From Bacillus sp. FJAT-27245 (lineage in GTDB: Bacteria > Bacillota > Bacilli > Bacillales > Cytobacillaceae), in NCBI RefSeq assembly GCF_001273955.1, contig NZ_LIGI01000001.1, positions 1,665,151 to 1,721,894 of the forward strand: a stretch of 56,744 nucleotides of DNA, given 5' to 3'. Under the pieces are notes generated by a model. It was given only the letters and a program-made list of their open reading frames with translations, searched no databases and was not told the DNA's origin. A program made the position numbers and the translations under genes. This document shows, piece after piece, positions 19,447 to 27,867 of the stretch (position 1 is its first letter; the number at the start of each line of letters is the position of its first letter).

Positions 19447-19808
19447 ATCCAGCTCCAGAAGGAAAGCTACGGCAGCATATCATCGCACGAAGGAAAAGTG
19501 TTCTTCTTTTCCGAGGAGCGCCTAGCCCCTCTATGGTCTAAGCCGTGTCCAGCTTCAGCGGCTAGGGGCTCGGGGTCATAAGCCAATCCGTCTGAAGGAA
19601 AAGTATGCCTTCTGCCGGCTCGTCTTATGCCTGTCGCCCCTGGGCAAGCCGCTTATGCATTTCGGGGTTCCCTCCGGAGGGCAGGCCCGTCCTGCGGGCT
19701 CCGTCTTATGCTGGTCGGGGCTGACCACTAAGGAAAGCTCCTTAGAATAATCCTCGCAGGGACAAGCGGTGTGTGCTTGTCGCGAAGGCGCTTGCGCATT
19801 TTGTTCTT
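19447..19808. repeat. Composite palindromic intergenic repeat
   Basis: A GC-rich block with no coding potential fills the space between spoVM and rpmB. It starts with an AGCTCCAG-type segment at 19451, and a second related segment (CCAGCTTCAGCGGCTAGGGG) starts at 19549. CTTATGC followed by GTCG also occurs twice (19624 and 19705). Segments such as AGCGGCT, AGGGGC and CATAAG on the left are complemented by CTTATG, GCCCCT and AGCCGCT on the right. It contains the palindrome CCCTCCGGAGGG (19670-19681) and hairpins at 19684-19699, 19728-19745 and 19761-19781. From memory, very similar elements are dispersed in intergenic regions of many Bacillaceae; I cannot name a curated family. Confidence 0.65.
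19545..19663. repeat. Inner repeat unit nested in the composite element
   Basis: This ~119-base unit folds end to end: AGCGGCT (19556-19562) pairs with AGCCGCT near 19647-19653, AGGGGC (19564-19569) with GCCCCT near 19636-19641, and CATAAG (19577-19582) with CTTATG near 19624-19629. It looks like a complete copy inserted in a related outer copy. Confidence 0.5.
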
Positions 19809-19844
19809 AAAAAACAAAAAACAGGCACCATATGGATGCCTGTT
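19808..19844 (-). terminator. Terminator of rpmB (minus strand)
   Basis: On the minus strand ACAGGCA (19843-19837) pairs with TGCCTGT (19827-19821) across a nine-base loop containing CCATATGG, followed by TTTTTTGTTTTTT. It is 12 bases beyond the rpmB stop. Confidence 0.88.
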
Positions 19845-19855
19845 CCTGAACAGCA

Positions 19856-20044
19856 TTATACGCGTTCTACTTTGCCTGATTTGAGAGCCCTTGCGGATAC
19901 CCAAACACGTTTTGGCTTTCCGTCAACAAGAATGCGAACCTTCTGAAGGTTGGCGCCCCATGTACGTCTGTTAGCGTTCATAGCGTGAGAACGGTGATTA
20001 CCAGTTGAAGTTTTCTTGCCTGTGATAACACATTGACGTGGCAT
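19856..20044 (-). CDS. rpmB: 50S ribosomal protein L28
   Basis: Structural protein of the large ribosomal subunit. The 62-residue protein starts [16 protein letters not shown] and contains [19 protein letters not shown], typical of L28. Cys4 is present, but the other cysteines of the zinc-binding form are missing, so it is the zinc-free (C-minus) type usual for this gene in Bacillus. The ATG at 20044 follows AAGGAGGG on the minus strand; an upstream in-frame start is rejected because it would include the ribosome binding site. It is transcribed against its neighbours, as in B. subtilis. Confidence 0.97.
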   Translation of the reverse strand: MPRQCVITGKKTSTGNHRSHAMNANRRTWGANLQKVRILVDGKPKRVWVSARALKSGKVERV

Positions 20045-20101
20045 ATTGTTTCCCTCCTTAACATCCATAAGCGAGTACTTTTCTATTGTATGTTCGCCAT
20101 A

Positions 20102-20141
20102 TCCGGTTTCGTCCGGAGCGGGGAAAAGAAGTTAGTCCCCG
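20102..20141 (-). other. Two hairpins in the rpmB 5' leader
   Basis: In the ~110-base untranslated leader, CGGGG/CCCCG (20119-20123 with 20137-20141) and TCCGG/CCGGA (20102-20106 with 20113-20117, loop TTTCGT) form two adjacent stems. They could be a ribosomal-protein leader structure. This is inference from pairing only. Confidence 0.35.
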
Positions 20142-20161
20142 TTTCTAAAAGATACCTTAAT

Positions 20162-20190
20162 AATTTATCATACAACGATTATGATTGCAA
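20162..20190 (-). promoter_or_regulatory. Promoter of rpmB
   Basis: On the minus strand TTGCAA (20185-20190) and TAAATT (20162-20167) are 17 bases apart, with TGA directly before the -10 making it an extended box. It predicts a leader of about 110 bases. Confidence 0.55.
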
Positions 20191-20222
20191 TAGATGAAAC
20201 AAAAGCTTTCAAGAAAAAAACC

Positions 20223-20254
20223 TTGACATCAAACAGGGGGAGTTGCTGTATAAT
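20223..20254 (+). promoter_or_regulatory. Candidate promoter of yloU-fakA
   Basis: Perfect TTGACA (20223-20228) and TATAAT (20249-20254) boxes are present, but the spacer is 20 bases, longer than the usual 16-18. It is about 90 bases before yloU and points the right way, so a promoter here is likely even if the exact boxes are not. Confidence 0.5.
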
Positions 20255-20339
20255 AAGCATGGCAGTATAACTTTCAAAAAAGGCCGGACTATAGTAAAAT
20301 GGCTTTAGCAAATGAGCAATTACCAAAGGGGGAACGTTC

Positions 20340-20702
20340 ATGTCCATCGAAATGAAAACGAAGTTCGGGCAAATCGATATTTCAAACGAAGTAATCGCGA
20401 CCATTTCAGGCGGTGCGGCGATAGACTGCTATGGCATTGTTGGGATGGCTTCAAAAAACCAGATTAAGGACGGGCTCACTGAAATCCTGAGGAGGGAAAA
20501 TTTCACGCGTGGCGTCCTTGTTCGCCAGGAAGACGATCAAGTACATATTGATATGTACATCATCGTCAGCTACGGAACGAAAATTTCCGAGGTTGCCCAC
20601 AATGTGCAATCGAAAGTGAAGTATACCCTTGAAAAAACGGTTGGCTTAACGGTTGACTCGGTAAATATTTACGTCCAGGGAGTTCGTGTAACGAACCCGT
20701 AG
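20340..20702 (+). CDS. yloU: Asp23/Gls24 family envelope stress response protein (YloU)
   Basis: Small cytoplasmic Asp23-domain protein; relatives are membrane-associated and respond to alkaline or cell-wall stress, but the exact role of YloU is unclear. The 120-residue protein carries FGQIDISNEVIATI, GIVGMASKNQIKDGLTE and VNIYVQGVRVTNP, all conserved in Bacillus YloU. The ATG at 20340 follows AAAGGGGGAA. It lies 16 bases before fakA, and this pairing is kept across Firmicutes, suggesting a link to lipid or envelope state. Confidence 0.93.
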   Translation: MSIEMKTKFGQIDISNEVIATISGGAAIDCYGIVGMASKNQIKDGLTEILRRENFTRGVLVRQEDDQVHIDMYIIVSYGTKISEVAHNVQSKVKYTLEKTVGLTVDSVNIYVQGVRVTNP

Positions 20703-20718
20703 TGAGGAGGAAGCATCA

Positions 20719-22395
20719 GTGTCAATGAAAGCGTTAAACGGTATACAATTTGCGGAAATGGTTATTCAGGGTGCCAACCACCTTGCAGCAAATGCAAAGC
20801 TGGTTGACTCCCTGAATGTTTTTCCCGTGCCGGATGGCGATACCGGAACGAATATGAACTTGTCGATGACCTCCGGGGCAAAGGAAGTCAAAAACAATGT
20901 CCAGGAACATATCGGCAAGGTCGGAACAGCACTTTCCAAAGGTTTGTTAATGGGTGCGCGCGGGAATTCCGGAGTCATCCTATCCCAGTTGTTCAGGGGA
21001 TTTTCAAAAGCAATTGAAAACAAAGACACCATCAGCGGGAAGGAATTCGCCGCGGCGCTTGAAACTGGTGTCGAAACAGCCTACAAAGCTGTAATGAAGC
21101 CTGTCGAAGGTACAATCCTTACTGTCGCAAAAGACTCCGCGCGAAAGGGTGTCCAGGCTGCCAAGTCAACCGATGACATTATTGAAATCATGGAGGCGGT
21201 GCTTTCTGAATCGAAGGCATCCCTGAAGAGGACGCCAGACCTTCTCCCAGTCCTGAAGGAAGTAGGGGTTGTAGACAGCGGCGGCCAAGGCCTAGTTTTT
21301 GTCTATGAGGGGTTCCTTGCCGAGCTAAAGGGGGAAAAACTCCCTGATTCTCCCGAGGCAATGCCGTCGATGAGTGAACTTGTCAATGCGGAGCACCACA
21401 GGAGCGTCCAGTCACATATGAACACGGAAGACATCGAATTCGGCTATTGCACTGAATTCATGGTGAAATTCGAGGCGGACAAGTTTGCAGCCAAGCCGTT
21501 CAAGGAAGAGTCCTTCCGCCACGATCTCAGCCAATATGGCGATTCGCTCCTTGTCATTTCCGACGAGGATGTGGTTAAGGTACATATCCATTCCGAGCAG
21601 CCGGGCACAGTTCTTAGCTACGGGCAACGATACGGGAGCCTAATCAATATCAAGATTGAAAACATGCGCCAGCAGCATTCAAACATTGTAGGCGAAACCC
21701 ATACGCCGCTCGTTGCCGCGAACGCGCCAAAAGAGCGCCGGGAATATGGAATTGTCACCGTATCAATGGGAGCCGGCATTGCGGAATTATTCCGGAGCAT
21801 CGGTGCACATTCCGTCATTGAAGGCGGCCAGACGATGAATCCGAGCACGGAGGATATTGTTAAGGCAATTGAGGATGTCAATGCGGATCAAGTATTCATT
21901 CTCCCGAACAATAAAAATATTATTATGGCAGCCCAGCAGGCCGCTGAAGTAACCGGTTCGAAAGCGGTTGTCATCCAGTCAAAGACTGTACCGCAAGGGC
22001 TGTCGGCGCTGCTTGCGTTTAATCCGGGAGCCGATATGGAATCCAACGAAGCCGCTATGTCCGAGGCGATGAGGCATGTCAAGACCGGCCAGATTACATT
22101 CGCGGTCCGGGACACGAACATTGACGGGCTCGATATTGAAAAAGGCGATTTCATGGGCATCAACGAAGGAAAAATTGTTGTTAAAAGCAAGGAAAAAGTT
22201 GCGGCGGCCCAGGAGCTGCTGGCGAAAATGCTAGATGATGAATCGGAAATCTTGACAATCCTTCAAGGCGAAGGCGTTACCGAAGCCGAAATTGCCGAAA
22301 TCGCTTCGTTTGTCGAAGATAATTACGGGGATGTCGAGATCGAAATCCATAATGGCGAACAGCCGCTATATTCGTTCATTTTTGCAATAGAATAA
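20719..22395 (+). CDS. fakA: Fatty acid kinase subunit FakA (YloV, DAK1/DegV-linked)
   Basis: ATP-dependent kinase that phosphorylates fatty acids held by FakB (DegV-family) carrier proteins, feeding host or medium fatty acids into phospholipid synthesis through PlsX/PlsY. The 558-residue protein has the N-terminal DhaL-like kinase domain with NVFPVPDGDTGTNMNLSM near residue 34, GARGNSGVILSQ near 75, a middle domain, and a C-terminal domain homologous to the FakB-interacting region. The start is a GTG at 20719 after GAGGAGG. Its metabolic partner plsX is about 4.5 kb downstream in the fapR operon. Confidence 0.94.
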   Translation: MSMKALNGIQFAEMVIQGANHLAANAKLVDSLNVFPVPDGDTGTNMNLSMTSGAKEVKNNVQEHIGKVGTALSKGLLMGARGNSGVILSQLFRGFSKAIENKDTISGKEFAAALETGVETAYKAVMKPVEGTILTVAKDSARKGVQAAKSTDDIIEIMEAVLSESKASLKRTPDLLPVLKEVGVVDSGGQGLVFVYEGFLAELKGEKLPDSPEAMPSMSELVNAEHHRSVQSHMNTEDIEFGYCTEFMVKFEADKFAAKPFKEESFRHDLSQYGDSLLVISDEDVVKVHIHSEQPGTVLSYGQRYGSLINIKIENMRQQHSNIVGETHTPLVAANAPKERREYGIVTVSMGAGIAELFRSIGAHSVIEGGQTMNPSTEDIVKAIEDVNADQVFILPNNKNIIMAAQQAAEVTGSKAVVIQSKTVPQGLSALLAFNPGADMESNEAAMSEAMRHVKTGQITFAVRDTNIDGLDIEKGDFMGINEGKIVVKSKEKVAAAQELLAKMLDDESEILTILQGEGVTEAEIAEIASFVEDNYGDVEIEIHNGEQPLYSFIFAIE

Positions 22396-22404
22396 ATATA
22401 GGGG

Positions 22405-22442
22405 AAAGGCATTCCACCAAATTGGCGGATGCCTTTTCTTTA
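22405..22442 (+). terminator. Terminator after fakA
   Basis: AAAGGCAT (22405-22412) pairs with ATGCCTTT (22429-22436); the stem continues with CC/GG and CCAA/TTGG past a bulge, and is followed by TCTTTAT. It lies 10 bases after the fakA stop. Confidence 0.75.
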
Positions 22443-22471
22443 TACCGCCGTTTCGCCATAAGGAAAAGAAT

Positions 22472-22501
22472 TTGTCAAAATACAAGGAAATTCGATAAAA
22501 T
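22472..22501 (+). promoter_or_regulatory. Candidate promoter of sdaAB-sdaAA-recG
   Basis: TTGTCA (22472-22477) and TAAAAT (22496-22501) are separated by 18 bases, about 57 bases before the sdaAB start and after the fakA terminator. Five of six bases match consensus in each box. Confidence 0.55.
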
Positions 22502-22558
22502 AAAGGATAGGCTTTAAAGTACAAACGGGTTCGGCCCGAGCTGATAAGGGGAATGAAC

Positions 22559-23221
22559 ATGAAATACAAAAGTGTCTTTGATATCATCGGCCCGGTTATG
22601 ATTGGGCCATCAAGTTCGCATACGGCTGGCGCGGCGAGGATTGGCCGTGTTGCCAGGAGCCTGTTTGGCAGGGAGCCGAAATGGGCGAATATTTCACTCT
22701 ATGGCTCTTTTGCGAAAACGTACCGGGGCCATGGCACCGATGTAGCCTTGATAGGCGGTTTGCTTGACTTTGATACGGATGATCCGAGGATTATCCAAGC
22801 CATTGACCTTGCGGAGGAAAAAGGGATTAAGCTGAGATTCATAGAGGAAGACGCTGTGACTGACCATCCGAATACAGCAAGGGTCATCATTGGTGACGAA
22901 ATGGGCGAACTCGAACTCGTCGGCATATCCATCGGCGGCGGAAAAATCGAGATTACCGAACTGAACGGCTTTGAGCTGAAGCTTTCTGGGCATCATCCGG
23001 CCATTCTCGTTGTCCATAACGACAGGTTCGGCGCAATCGCCAATGTTGCCAATGTCCTGGCAAGCCATCAGATAAACATCGGCCATATGGAGGTTTCCAG
23101 GAAAGAAAAGGGGAAAATGGCACTAATGACAATCGAGGTTGACCATAACATAGGGCAGAATATCCTCGATGAGATAGAAAAGCTTCCAAATATCCTGAAA
23201 GTAACGAAAATTGTCGATTAG
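22559..23221 (+). CDS. sdaAB: L-serine dehydratase, beta subunit
   Basis: Beta chain of the iron-sulfur L-serine ammonia-lyase (serine to pyruvate plus ammonia). The 220-residue protein has the family motif IGPSSSHTAGAARIG near residue 15, GGLLDFDTDD near 65, and a C-terminal ACT domain (residues ~148-220), which in such enzymes binds regulatory ligands. Both 22553 and 22559 are ATGs in frame; AAGGGG at 22546-22551 is one base from the first and seven from the second, so 22559 (MKYKSVFDII) is chosen. Confidence 0.95.
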   Translation: MKYKSVFDIIGPVMIGPSSSHTAGAARIGRVARSLFGREPKWANISLYGSFAKTYRGHGTDVALIGGLLDFDTDDPRIIQAIDLAEEKGIKLRFIEEDAVTDHPNTARVIIGDEMGELELVGISIGGGKIEITELNGFELKLSGHHPAILVVHNDRFGAIANVANVLASHQINIGHMEVSRKEKGKMALMTIEVDHNIGQNILDEIEKLPNILKVTKIVD

Positions 23222-23239
23222 ATAAAGGGGGGAAGGCGG

Positions 23240-24124
23240 ATGTTCCGCAATGTGGCAGAGCTGGTCGAACTGGCAACCAGCAAGAATAAGAAAATTTCGG
23301 AAATCATGATTGAGCAGGAAGTCGAAGTAACAGGACGGCCGAGGGAAGAAATCATCGCAATGATGGACCGGAACCTGCGGGTTATGGAGCAGGCGGTAGA
23401 GCGTGGCATCCAGGGGGTCAAATCCCATTCGGGCCTCACCGGCGGCGATGCCGTCCTAATGCAGGAATATATTAAAAAAGGAAATTTCCTTTCGGGTGAA
23501 ATATTGCTTGACGCCGTAAGCAAGGCGGTCGCCACGAATGAAGTGAATGCGGCAATGGGCACTATCTGCGCAACACCGACAGCAGGTTCCGCGGGAGTAG
23601 TTCCCGGAACGTTGTTTGCCGTAAAAAGCAAGCTGAACCCGACGCGTGAACAAATGGTTTCCTTTTTATTCACATCCGGGGCGTTTGGCTTCGTAGTCGC
23701 GAATAATGCATCTATTTCAGGCGCAGCTGGCGGCTGCCAGGCGGAGGTAGGCTCTGCCGCTGGGATGGCGGCCGCGGCACTTGTCGAGCTTGCGGGTGGA
23801 ACCCCTGAGCAGTGCGCAGAGGCAATGGCCATCACATTGAAAAACATGCTCGGGCTTGTCTGTGACCCTGTCGCTGGACTCGTTGAAGTACCATGCGTGA
23901 AGCGTAATGCGATGGGCGCGGCAAATGCGATGGTCGCGGCCGATATGGCGCTTGCGGGAATTAAAAGCAGGATCCCGTGCGACGAGGTAATTGACGCGAT
24001 GTTTAAAATTGGCCAATCGATGCCGGCTGCTCTTAGAGAAACTGCACAGGGAGGTTTGGCGGCGACTCCAACCGGTAGGGAACTGGAAGCCAAAATCTTT
24101 GGAATCCCGCTTACAAAACAGTGA
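23240..24124 (+). CDS. sdaAA: L-serine dehydratase, alpha subunit (4Fe-4S)
   Basis: Catalytic chain that holds the 4Fe-4S cluster of L-serine dehydratase. The 294-residue protein shows TPTAGSAGVVPG near residue 115, GGCQAEVGSAAGMAAAA near 165, and cluster cysteines in LVCDPVAGLVEVPCVKRN near 210-224. AAGGGGGGAAGG precedes the ATG at 23240. It lies 18 bases after sdaAB, and its stop overlaps the GTG of recG. Confidence 0.96.
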   Translation: MFRNVAELVELATSKNKKISEIMIEQEVEVTGRPREEIIAMMDRNLRVMEQAVERGIQGVKSHSGLTGGDAVLMQEYIKKGNFLSGEILLDAVSKAVATNEVNAAMGTICATPTAGSAGVVPGTLFAVKSKLNPTREQMVSFLFTSGAFGFVVANNASISGAAGGCQAEVGSAAGMAAAALVELAGGTPEQCAEAMAITLKNMLGLVCDPVAGLVEVPCVKRNAMGAANAMVAADMALAGIKSRIPCDEVIDAMFKIGQSMPAALRETAQGGLAATPTGRELEAKIFGIPLTKQ

Positions 24125-26169
24125 ATACGAATCTCATGCAATCAGTAAAAGCCCTAAAAGGGATAGGCGAAGAAACAGCGGAGCTTCTGGCCGACATGAA
24201 TATTATGACGATCAAGGATTTGCTCGAACACTTCCCGTACCGCTATGAAGATTACAGGCTGCGCGACTTGGCTGATGTAAAGCATGATGAGAGAATAACC
24301 GTGGAGGGGAAGGTTCATAGCGAGCCTTCCCTTGCCCGTTTTGGAAAAAACAAATCCCGGATGACGGTCCGCCTCCTTGTCGGGCGGTACCTTGTCCAGG
24401 CCATCATCTTCAATCAGCCATATTTAAGAAGCAAAATAAAAATCAGTGAAACAGTAACAGTTACAGGAAAATGGGATCAGCACCGGATGGCGATAACGGT
24501 ATCCGAAATGCATTTTGGTGAAAACAGGGCCGGAAAAATGTTTGAACCCGTCTATACATTGCGGGGCAGCCTGACGATGAAAAACATGCGGAAATACATT
24601 GCCCAGGCTTTCGACCTGTATGGGAATGAAATTGAAGAAACATTGCCTGAAGGCCTTATTGCAAAATACCGGCTTCCCAACAGGCGCCACGCCCTGAAAA
24701 TCATGCACTTTCCTGATATGCCGGAAGATGTGAAGAAGGCGAGAAGGCGTTTTGTTTATGAAGAATTCCTTGCCTTCCAGCTGAAAATGCAGGCGCTCAG
24801 GAAACTGGAGAGAGAACAATCCCCGGGCATTGTCCAACATTACGACGTGGACAGGCTGAAAGGGTTCATCGATGCCCTGCCTTTTCCTCTGACGGGGGCG
24901 CAAAAGAGGGTAGTGAACGAAATCCTCACCGACCTGAAATCGCCGTACAGGATGAACCGCCTTTTGCAGGGGGATGTTGGTTCGGGGAAGACGGTCGTCG
25001 CCGCAATCGGGCTGTACGCGGCCATTACTGCCGGACGTCAGGGAGCGCTGATGGTACCGACCGAAATACTCGCGGAACAGCATGCCGCTTCACTTAAAGA
25101 ACTGTTTGAGCCGTACGGAGTCCGCTGTGAACTTCTGACAAGTTCGGTAAAGGGGAAGGCGCGAAAGGAAATTTTGGCGGCCCTCCTTTTGGGTGAAATT
25201 GATATCCTGATCGGGACGCATGCCCTGATCCAGGAGGAAGTTGTTTTTCACCGGCTTGGATTTGTCATAACCGATGAGCAGCACCGCTTTGGCGTTGAAC
25301 AGCGACGTGTACTGAGGGAAAAAGGCGAAAATCCGGATGTCCTGTTCATGACGGCGACCCCGATTCCAAGAACACTTGCGATCACTGTTTTTGGAGAAAT
25401 GGATGTATCCATCATTGATGAAATGCCGGCCGGAAGGAAGACGATTGAAACGTACTGGGCACGGCAGGATATGCTTGACAGGGTGCTGGCGTTTATGGAA
25501 AAAGAATTGCGGAAGGGGCGGCAGGCCTATGTCATCTGCCCGCTGATCGAGGAATCGGATAAGCTTGATGTCCAGAATGCCATCGATGTCCACGCATCCC
25601 TCGTGCACTACTTCCAGGACCGTTTCAAGGCAGGGCTCATGCACGGCCGCCTCCATTCTACGGAAAAAGAGGAAGTCATGCGTTCGTTTGCCGCAAATGA
25701 GATCCAGGTTCTAGTTTCGACCACGGTCGTTGAGGTAGGCGTCAATGTCCCAAATGCGACAGTGATGGTCATTTATGACGCCGAGCGATTCGGCTTGGCG
25801 CAGCTCCATCAGCTCAGGGGCCGGGTTGGCAGGGGCAGCGACCAATCGTACTGCATCCTTCTCGCCGAACCGAAATCCGAAGTAGGCAAGGAGCGGATGA
25901 AGATCATGACGGAAACAAACGATGGTTTTGTTGTCAGCGAAAAGGACCTTGAACTAAGGGGACCAGGAGACTTTTTCGGGAAAAAGCAGAGCGGCATCCC
26001 GGAATTCAAAGTTGCCGATATGGTCCATGATTACCGTGCTTTAGAAACGGCAAGGGAGGACGCCGCCAAACTCGTCCAGTCAAGGGCATTTTGGGAATCG
26101 CCTGAGTACGCAAACCTTAGGGAAGGATTAATCGAAGCGGGGTTGCTTAAGGGAGAGAAGCTGGATTGA
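24121..26169 (+). CDS. recG: ATP-dependent DNA helicase RecG
   Basis: Double-stranded DNA translocase that reverses stalled forks and branch-migrates Holliday junctions. The 682-residue protein has the N-terminal helical and wedge (OB) domains (PYRYEDY near 41, VHSEPSLARFGKNKSRMTV near 64-82), Walker A GDVGSGKT near 282, DEQHRFG near 390, TATPIPRT near 412, and the C-terminal QLRGRVGRG motif near 563. The start is a GTG overlapping the sdaAA stop by four bases; an ATG five codons later is an alternative. Confidence 0.96.
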   Translation: MNTNLMQSVKALKGIGEETAELLADMNIMTIKDLLEHFPYRYEDYRLRDLADVKHDERITVEGKVHSEPSLARFGKNKSRMTVRLLVGRYLVQAIIFNQPYLRSKIKISETVTVTGKWDQHRMAITVSEMHFGENRAGKMFEPVYTLRGSLTMKNMRKYIAQAFDLYGNEIEETLPEGLIAKYRLPNRRHALKIMHFPDMPEDVKKARRRFVYEEFLAFQLKMQALRKLEREQSPGIVQHYDVDRLKGFIDALPFPLTGAQKRVVNEILTDLKSPYRMNRLLQGDVGSGKTVVAAIGLYAAITAGRQGALMVPTEILAEQHAASLKELFEPYGVRCELLTSSVKGKARKEILAALLLGEIDILIGTHALIQEEVVFHRLGFVITDEQHRFGVEQRRVLREKGENPDVLFMTATPIPRTLAITVFGEMDVSIIDEMPAGRKTIETYWARQDMLDRVLAFMEKELRKGRQAYVICPLIEESDKLDVQNAIDVHASLVHYFQDRFKAGLMHGRLHSTEKEEVMRSFAANEIQVLVSTTVVEVGVNVPNATVMVIYDAERFGLAQLHQLRGRVGRGSDQSYCILLAEPKSEVGKERMKIMTETNDGFVVSEKDLELRGPGDFFGKKQSGIPEFKVADMVHDYRALETAREDAAKLVQSRAFWESPEYANLREGLIEAGLLKGEKLD

Positions 26170-26195
26170 TCCGAAAGCAAATAAGATAATTACTC

Positions 26196-26224
26196 TTGCA
26201 ATCTGGATATCTTACTTTTATACT
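26196..26224 (+). promoter_or_regulatory. Sigma-A promoter of the fapR operon
   Basis: TTGCAA (26196-26201) and TATACT (26219-26224) are spaced by exactly 17 bases. The FapR-type operator begins five bases downstream of the -10 box, over the expected transcription start. Confidence 0.8.
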
Positions 26225-26228
26225 ACTG

Positions 26229-26245
26229 TTAGTACCTAGTCATAA
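26229..26245 (+). promoter_or_regulatory. FapR operator
   Basis: TTAGTACCTAGTCATAA matches the known FapR palindrome (TTAGTAC...GTnnTAA) closely. FapR binds it until malonyl-CoA is present. Its place over the start site predicts repression of fapR-plsX-fabD-fabG by FapR itself. Confidence 0.88.
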
Positions 26246-26266
26246 GAGCAAATGGCGGTGGATGCG

Positions 26267-26863
26267 ATGAAGCGTAATAAAAAGGAACGGCAGCGCGAAC
26301 TTGTGATGACGATAAAGGAGAACCCCTTTATAACCGATGAGGAGTTGGCCGAGCTGTTTTCGGTCAGCGTCCAGACAATCCGTCTCGATCGGCTGGAATT
26401 GTCCATACCTGAACTTCGGGAACGGATTAAGAATGTCGCAGAGAAAAAGTTCGAGGATGAAGTACGGTCCTTGCCGATAGAAGAAGTAATCGGGGATATT
26501 ATTGATATAGAGCTCGACCAAAGTGCTATTTCCATACTGGATATAAAAAAAGAGCATGTTTTCAAACGGAACAGGATTGCCAGGGGGCATCACTTGTTCG
26601 CCCAGGCTAATTCGCTCGCGGTTGCGGTCATCAACGATGAACTCGCTTTAACAGCGAAATCCGCATTGCAGTTCAAAAGGTCCGTTCATGAAGGCGAAAG
26701 GGTTATCGCCAAGGCAAAGGTAACCCGGATTGACAATGAGCATGACAGGACATTTGTTGAAGTGACAAGTTATGTGAACAATGAGCCCGTTTTCATTGGG
26801 GAATTTGAAATGTTCCGCTCAAATAAAAGCAGAGGTGGCAAAACGGATGAGGCTGGCAATTGA
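26267..26863 (+). CDS. fapR: Transcription factor FapR, malonyl-CoA-responsive repressor of lipid synthesis
   Basis: Global repressor of fatty acid and phospholipid synthesis genes, released from DNA by malonyl-CoA. The 198-residue protein has an N-terminal DeoR-like helix-turn-helix ([21 protein letters not shown], residues ~22-42), the linker helix [14 protein letters not shown], and a hotdog-fold effector domain ([18 protein letters not shown] near 110). The start at 26267 (MKRNKKERQ) matches B. subtilis FapR; an ATG at 26252 adds five residues and is an alternative. It overlaps plsX by 17 bases and carries its own operator upstream. Confidence 0.95.
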   Translation: MKRNKKERQRELVMTIKENPFITDEELAELFSVSVQTIRLDRLELSIPELRERIKNVAEKKFEDEVRSLPIEEVIGDIIDIELDQSAISILDIKKEHVFKRNRIARGHHLFAQANSLAVAVINDELALTAKSALQFKRSVHEGERVIAKAKVTRIDNEHDRTFVEVTSYVNNEPVFIGEFEMFRSNKSRGGKTDEAGN

Positions 26864-27851
26864 CGCAATGGGCGGCGACCACGCTCCGAAGGAAATCGTC
26901 CTCGGTGCGATTAAGGCCGCCGACACATTTAAAGACATCGAAATCCTGCTTGTCGGCGATGAAGCTAAAATTAGGGAAACGTTCACCGGACATGACAGAA
27001 TTTCGATTCTTCATACCGACGAAGTCATCCTTGGAACGGATGAGCCTGTTAGGGCAGTAAGGCGGAAGAAAAATGCTTCCATGGTCCTTGCGGCGAGACA
27101 GGTTTCGGAAGGCGCTGCGGATGCCTGCATTTCGGCTGGGAATACCGGGGCATTAATGGCATCCGGGCTGTTTGTGGTTGGCCGTATCGAAGGAATTGAT
27201 AGGCCTGCACTGGCGCCGACACTTCCGACGATTGGCGGTGAAGGATTCCTCCTTCTCGATGTAGGCGCGAATGTTGACGCGAAACCGGAGCATTTATTCC
27301 AATTTGCATTAATGGGCTCCGTTTATTCAGAAAAGGTCCGGGGGATAACCAATCCCAGGGTGGGACTCCTTAATATCGGGACCGAGGAAAAGAAAGGCAC
27401 CGACTTGACAAAGGACGCCTTCGTACTTTTGAAGGAATCAAACCTGAATTTTGTCGGCAATGTCGAAGCGCGTGATTTGCTGAACGGTGTGGCTGATGTT
27501 GTCGTCACGGACGGTTTTACGGGGAACATGGTATTGAAATCAGTCGAAGGAACGGCGATGTCGGTTTTTAAAATGCTAAAGGGTGCGCTCACGTCCAGCC
27601 TGAAAAGCAAGCTTGCCGCAGCTGTACTGAAGCCTGACCTTATGGCATTGAAGGACCAGATGGATTACTCCGAGTATGGCGGCGCGGCCTTATTTGGCCT
27701 AAAAGCGCCAGTAATAAAAGCTCACGGGTCTTCAAATGCCCAGGCGCTGTTCAGTGCGATCCGCCAAACAAGGGAAATGGTTGCAAACGATGTGACCGGG
27801 CTAATCAAACAATCGGCGGAAAGTGCAAAACAGGCAGAAAAAGAATCTTAA
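26847..27851 (+). CDS. plsX: Phosphate acyltransferase PlsX
   Basis: Makes acyl-phosphate from acyl-ACP, the acyl donor for PlsY in phosphatidic acid synthesis; also takes acyl-phosphate made by FakA. The 334-residue protein begins [14 protein letters not shown], has [10 protein letters not shown] near residue 95, [11 protein letters not shown] near 138, and [10 protein letters not shown] near 225. The ATG at 26847 lies inside the end of fapR, after AGAGGTGG (26831-26838). Longer in-frame starts fall well within fapR and are rejected. Confidence 0.96.
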   Translation: MRLAIDAMGGDHAPKEIVLGAIKAADTFKDIEILLVGDEAKIRETFTGHDRISILHTDEVILGTDEPVRAVRRKKNASMVLAARQVSEGAADACISAGNTGALMASGLFVVGRIEGIDRPALAPTLPTIGGEGFLLLDVGANVDAKPEHLFQFALMGSVYSEKVRGITNPRVGLLNIGTEEKKGTDLTKDAFVLLKESNLNFVGNVEARDLLNGVADVVVTDGFTGNMVLKSVEGTAMSVFKMLKGALTSSLKSKLAAAVLKPDLMALKDQMDYSEYGGAALFGLKAPVIKAHGSSNAQALFSAIRQTREMVANDVTGLIKQSAESAKQAEKES

Positions 27852-27867
27852 TGTAAGAGGTGCTTCA

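Noticed and set aside
23218-24141. 307-codon minus-strand frame
   Set aside because: Antisense to sdaAA; no ribosome binding site and no family resemblance, and sdaAA is unmistakable.
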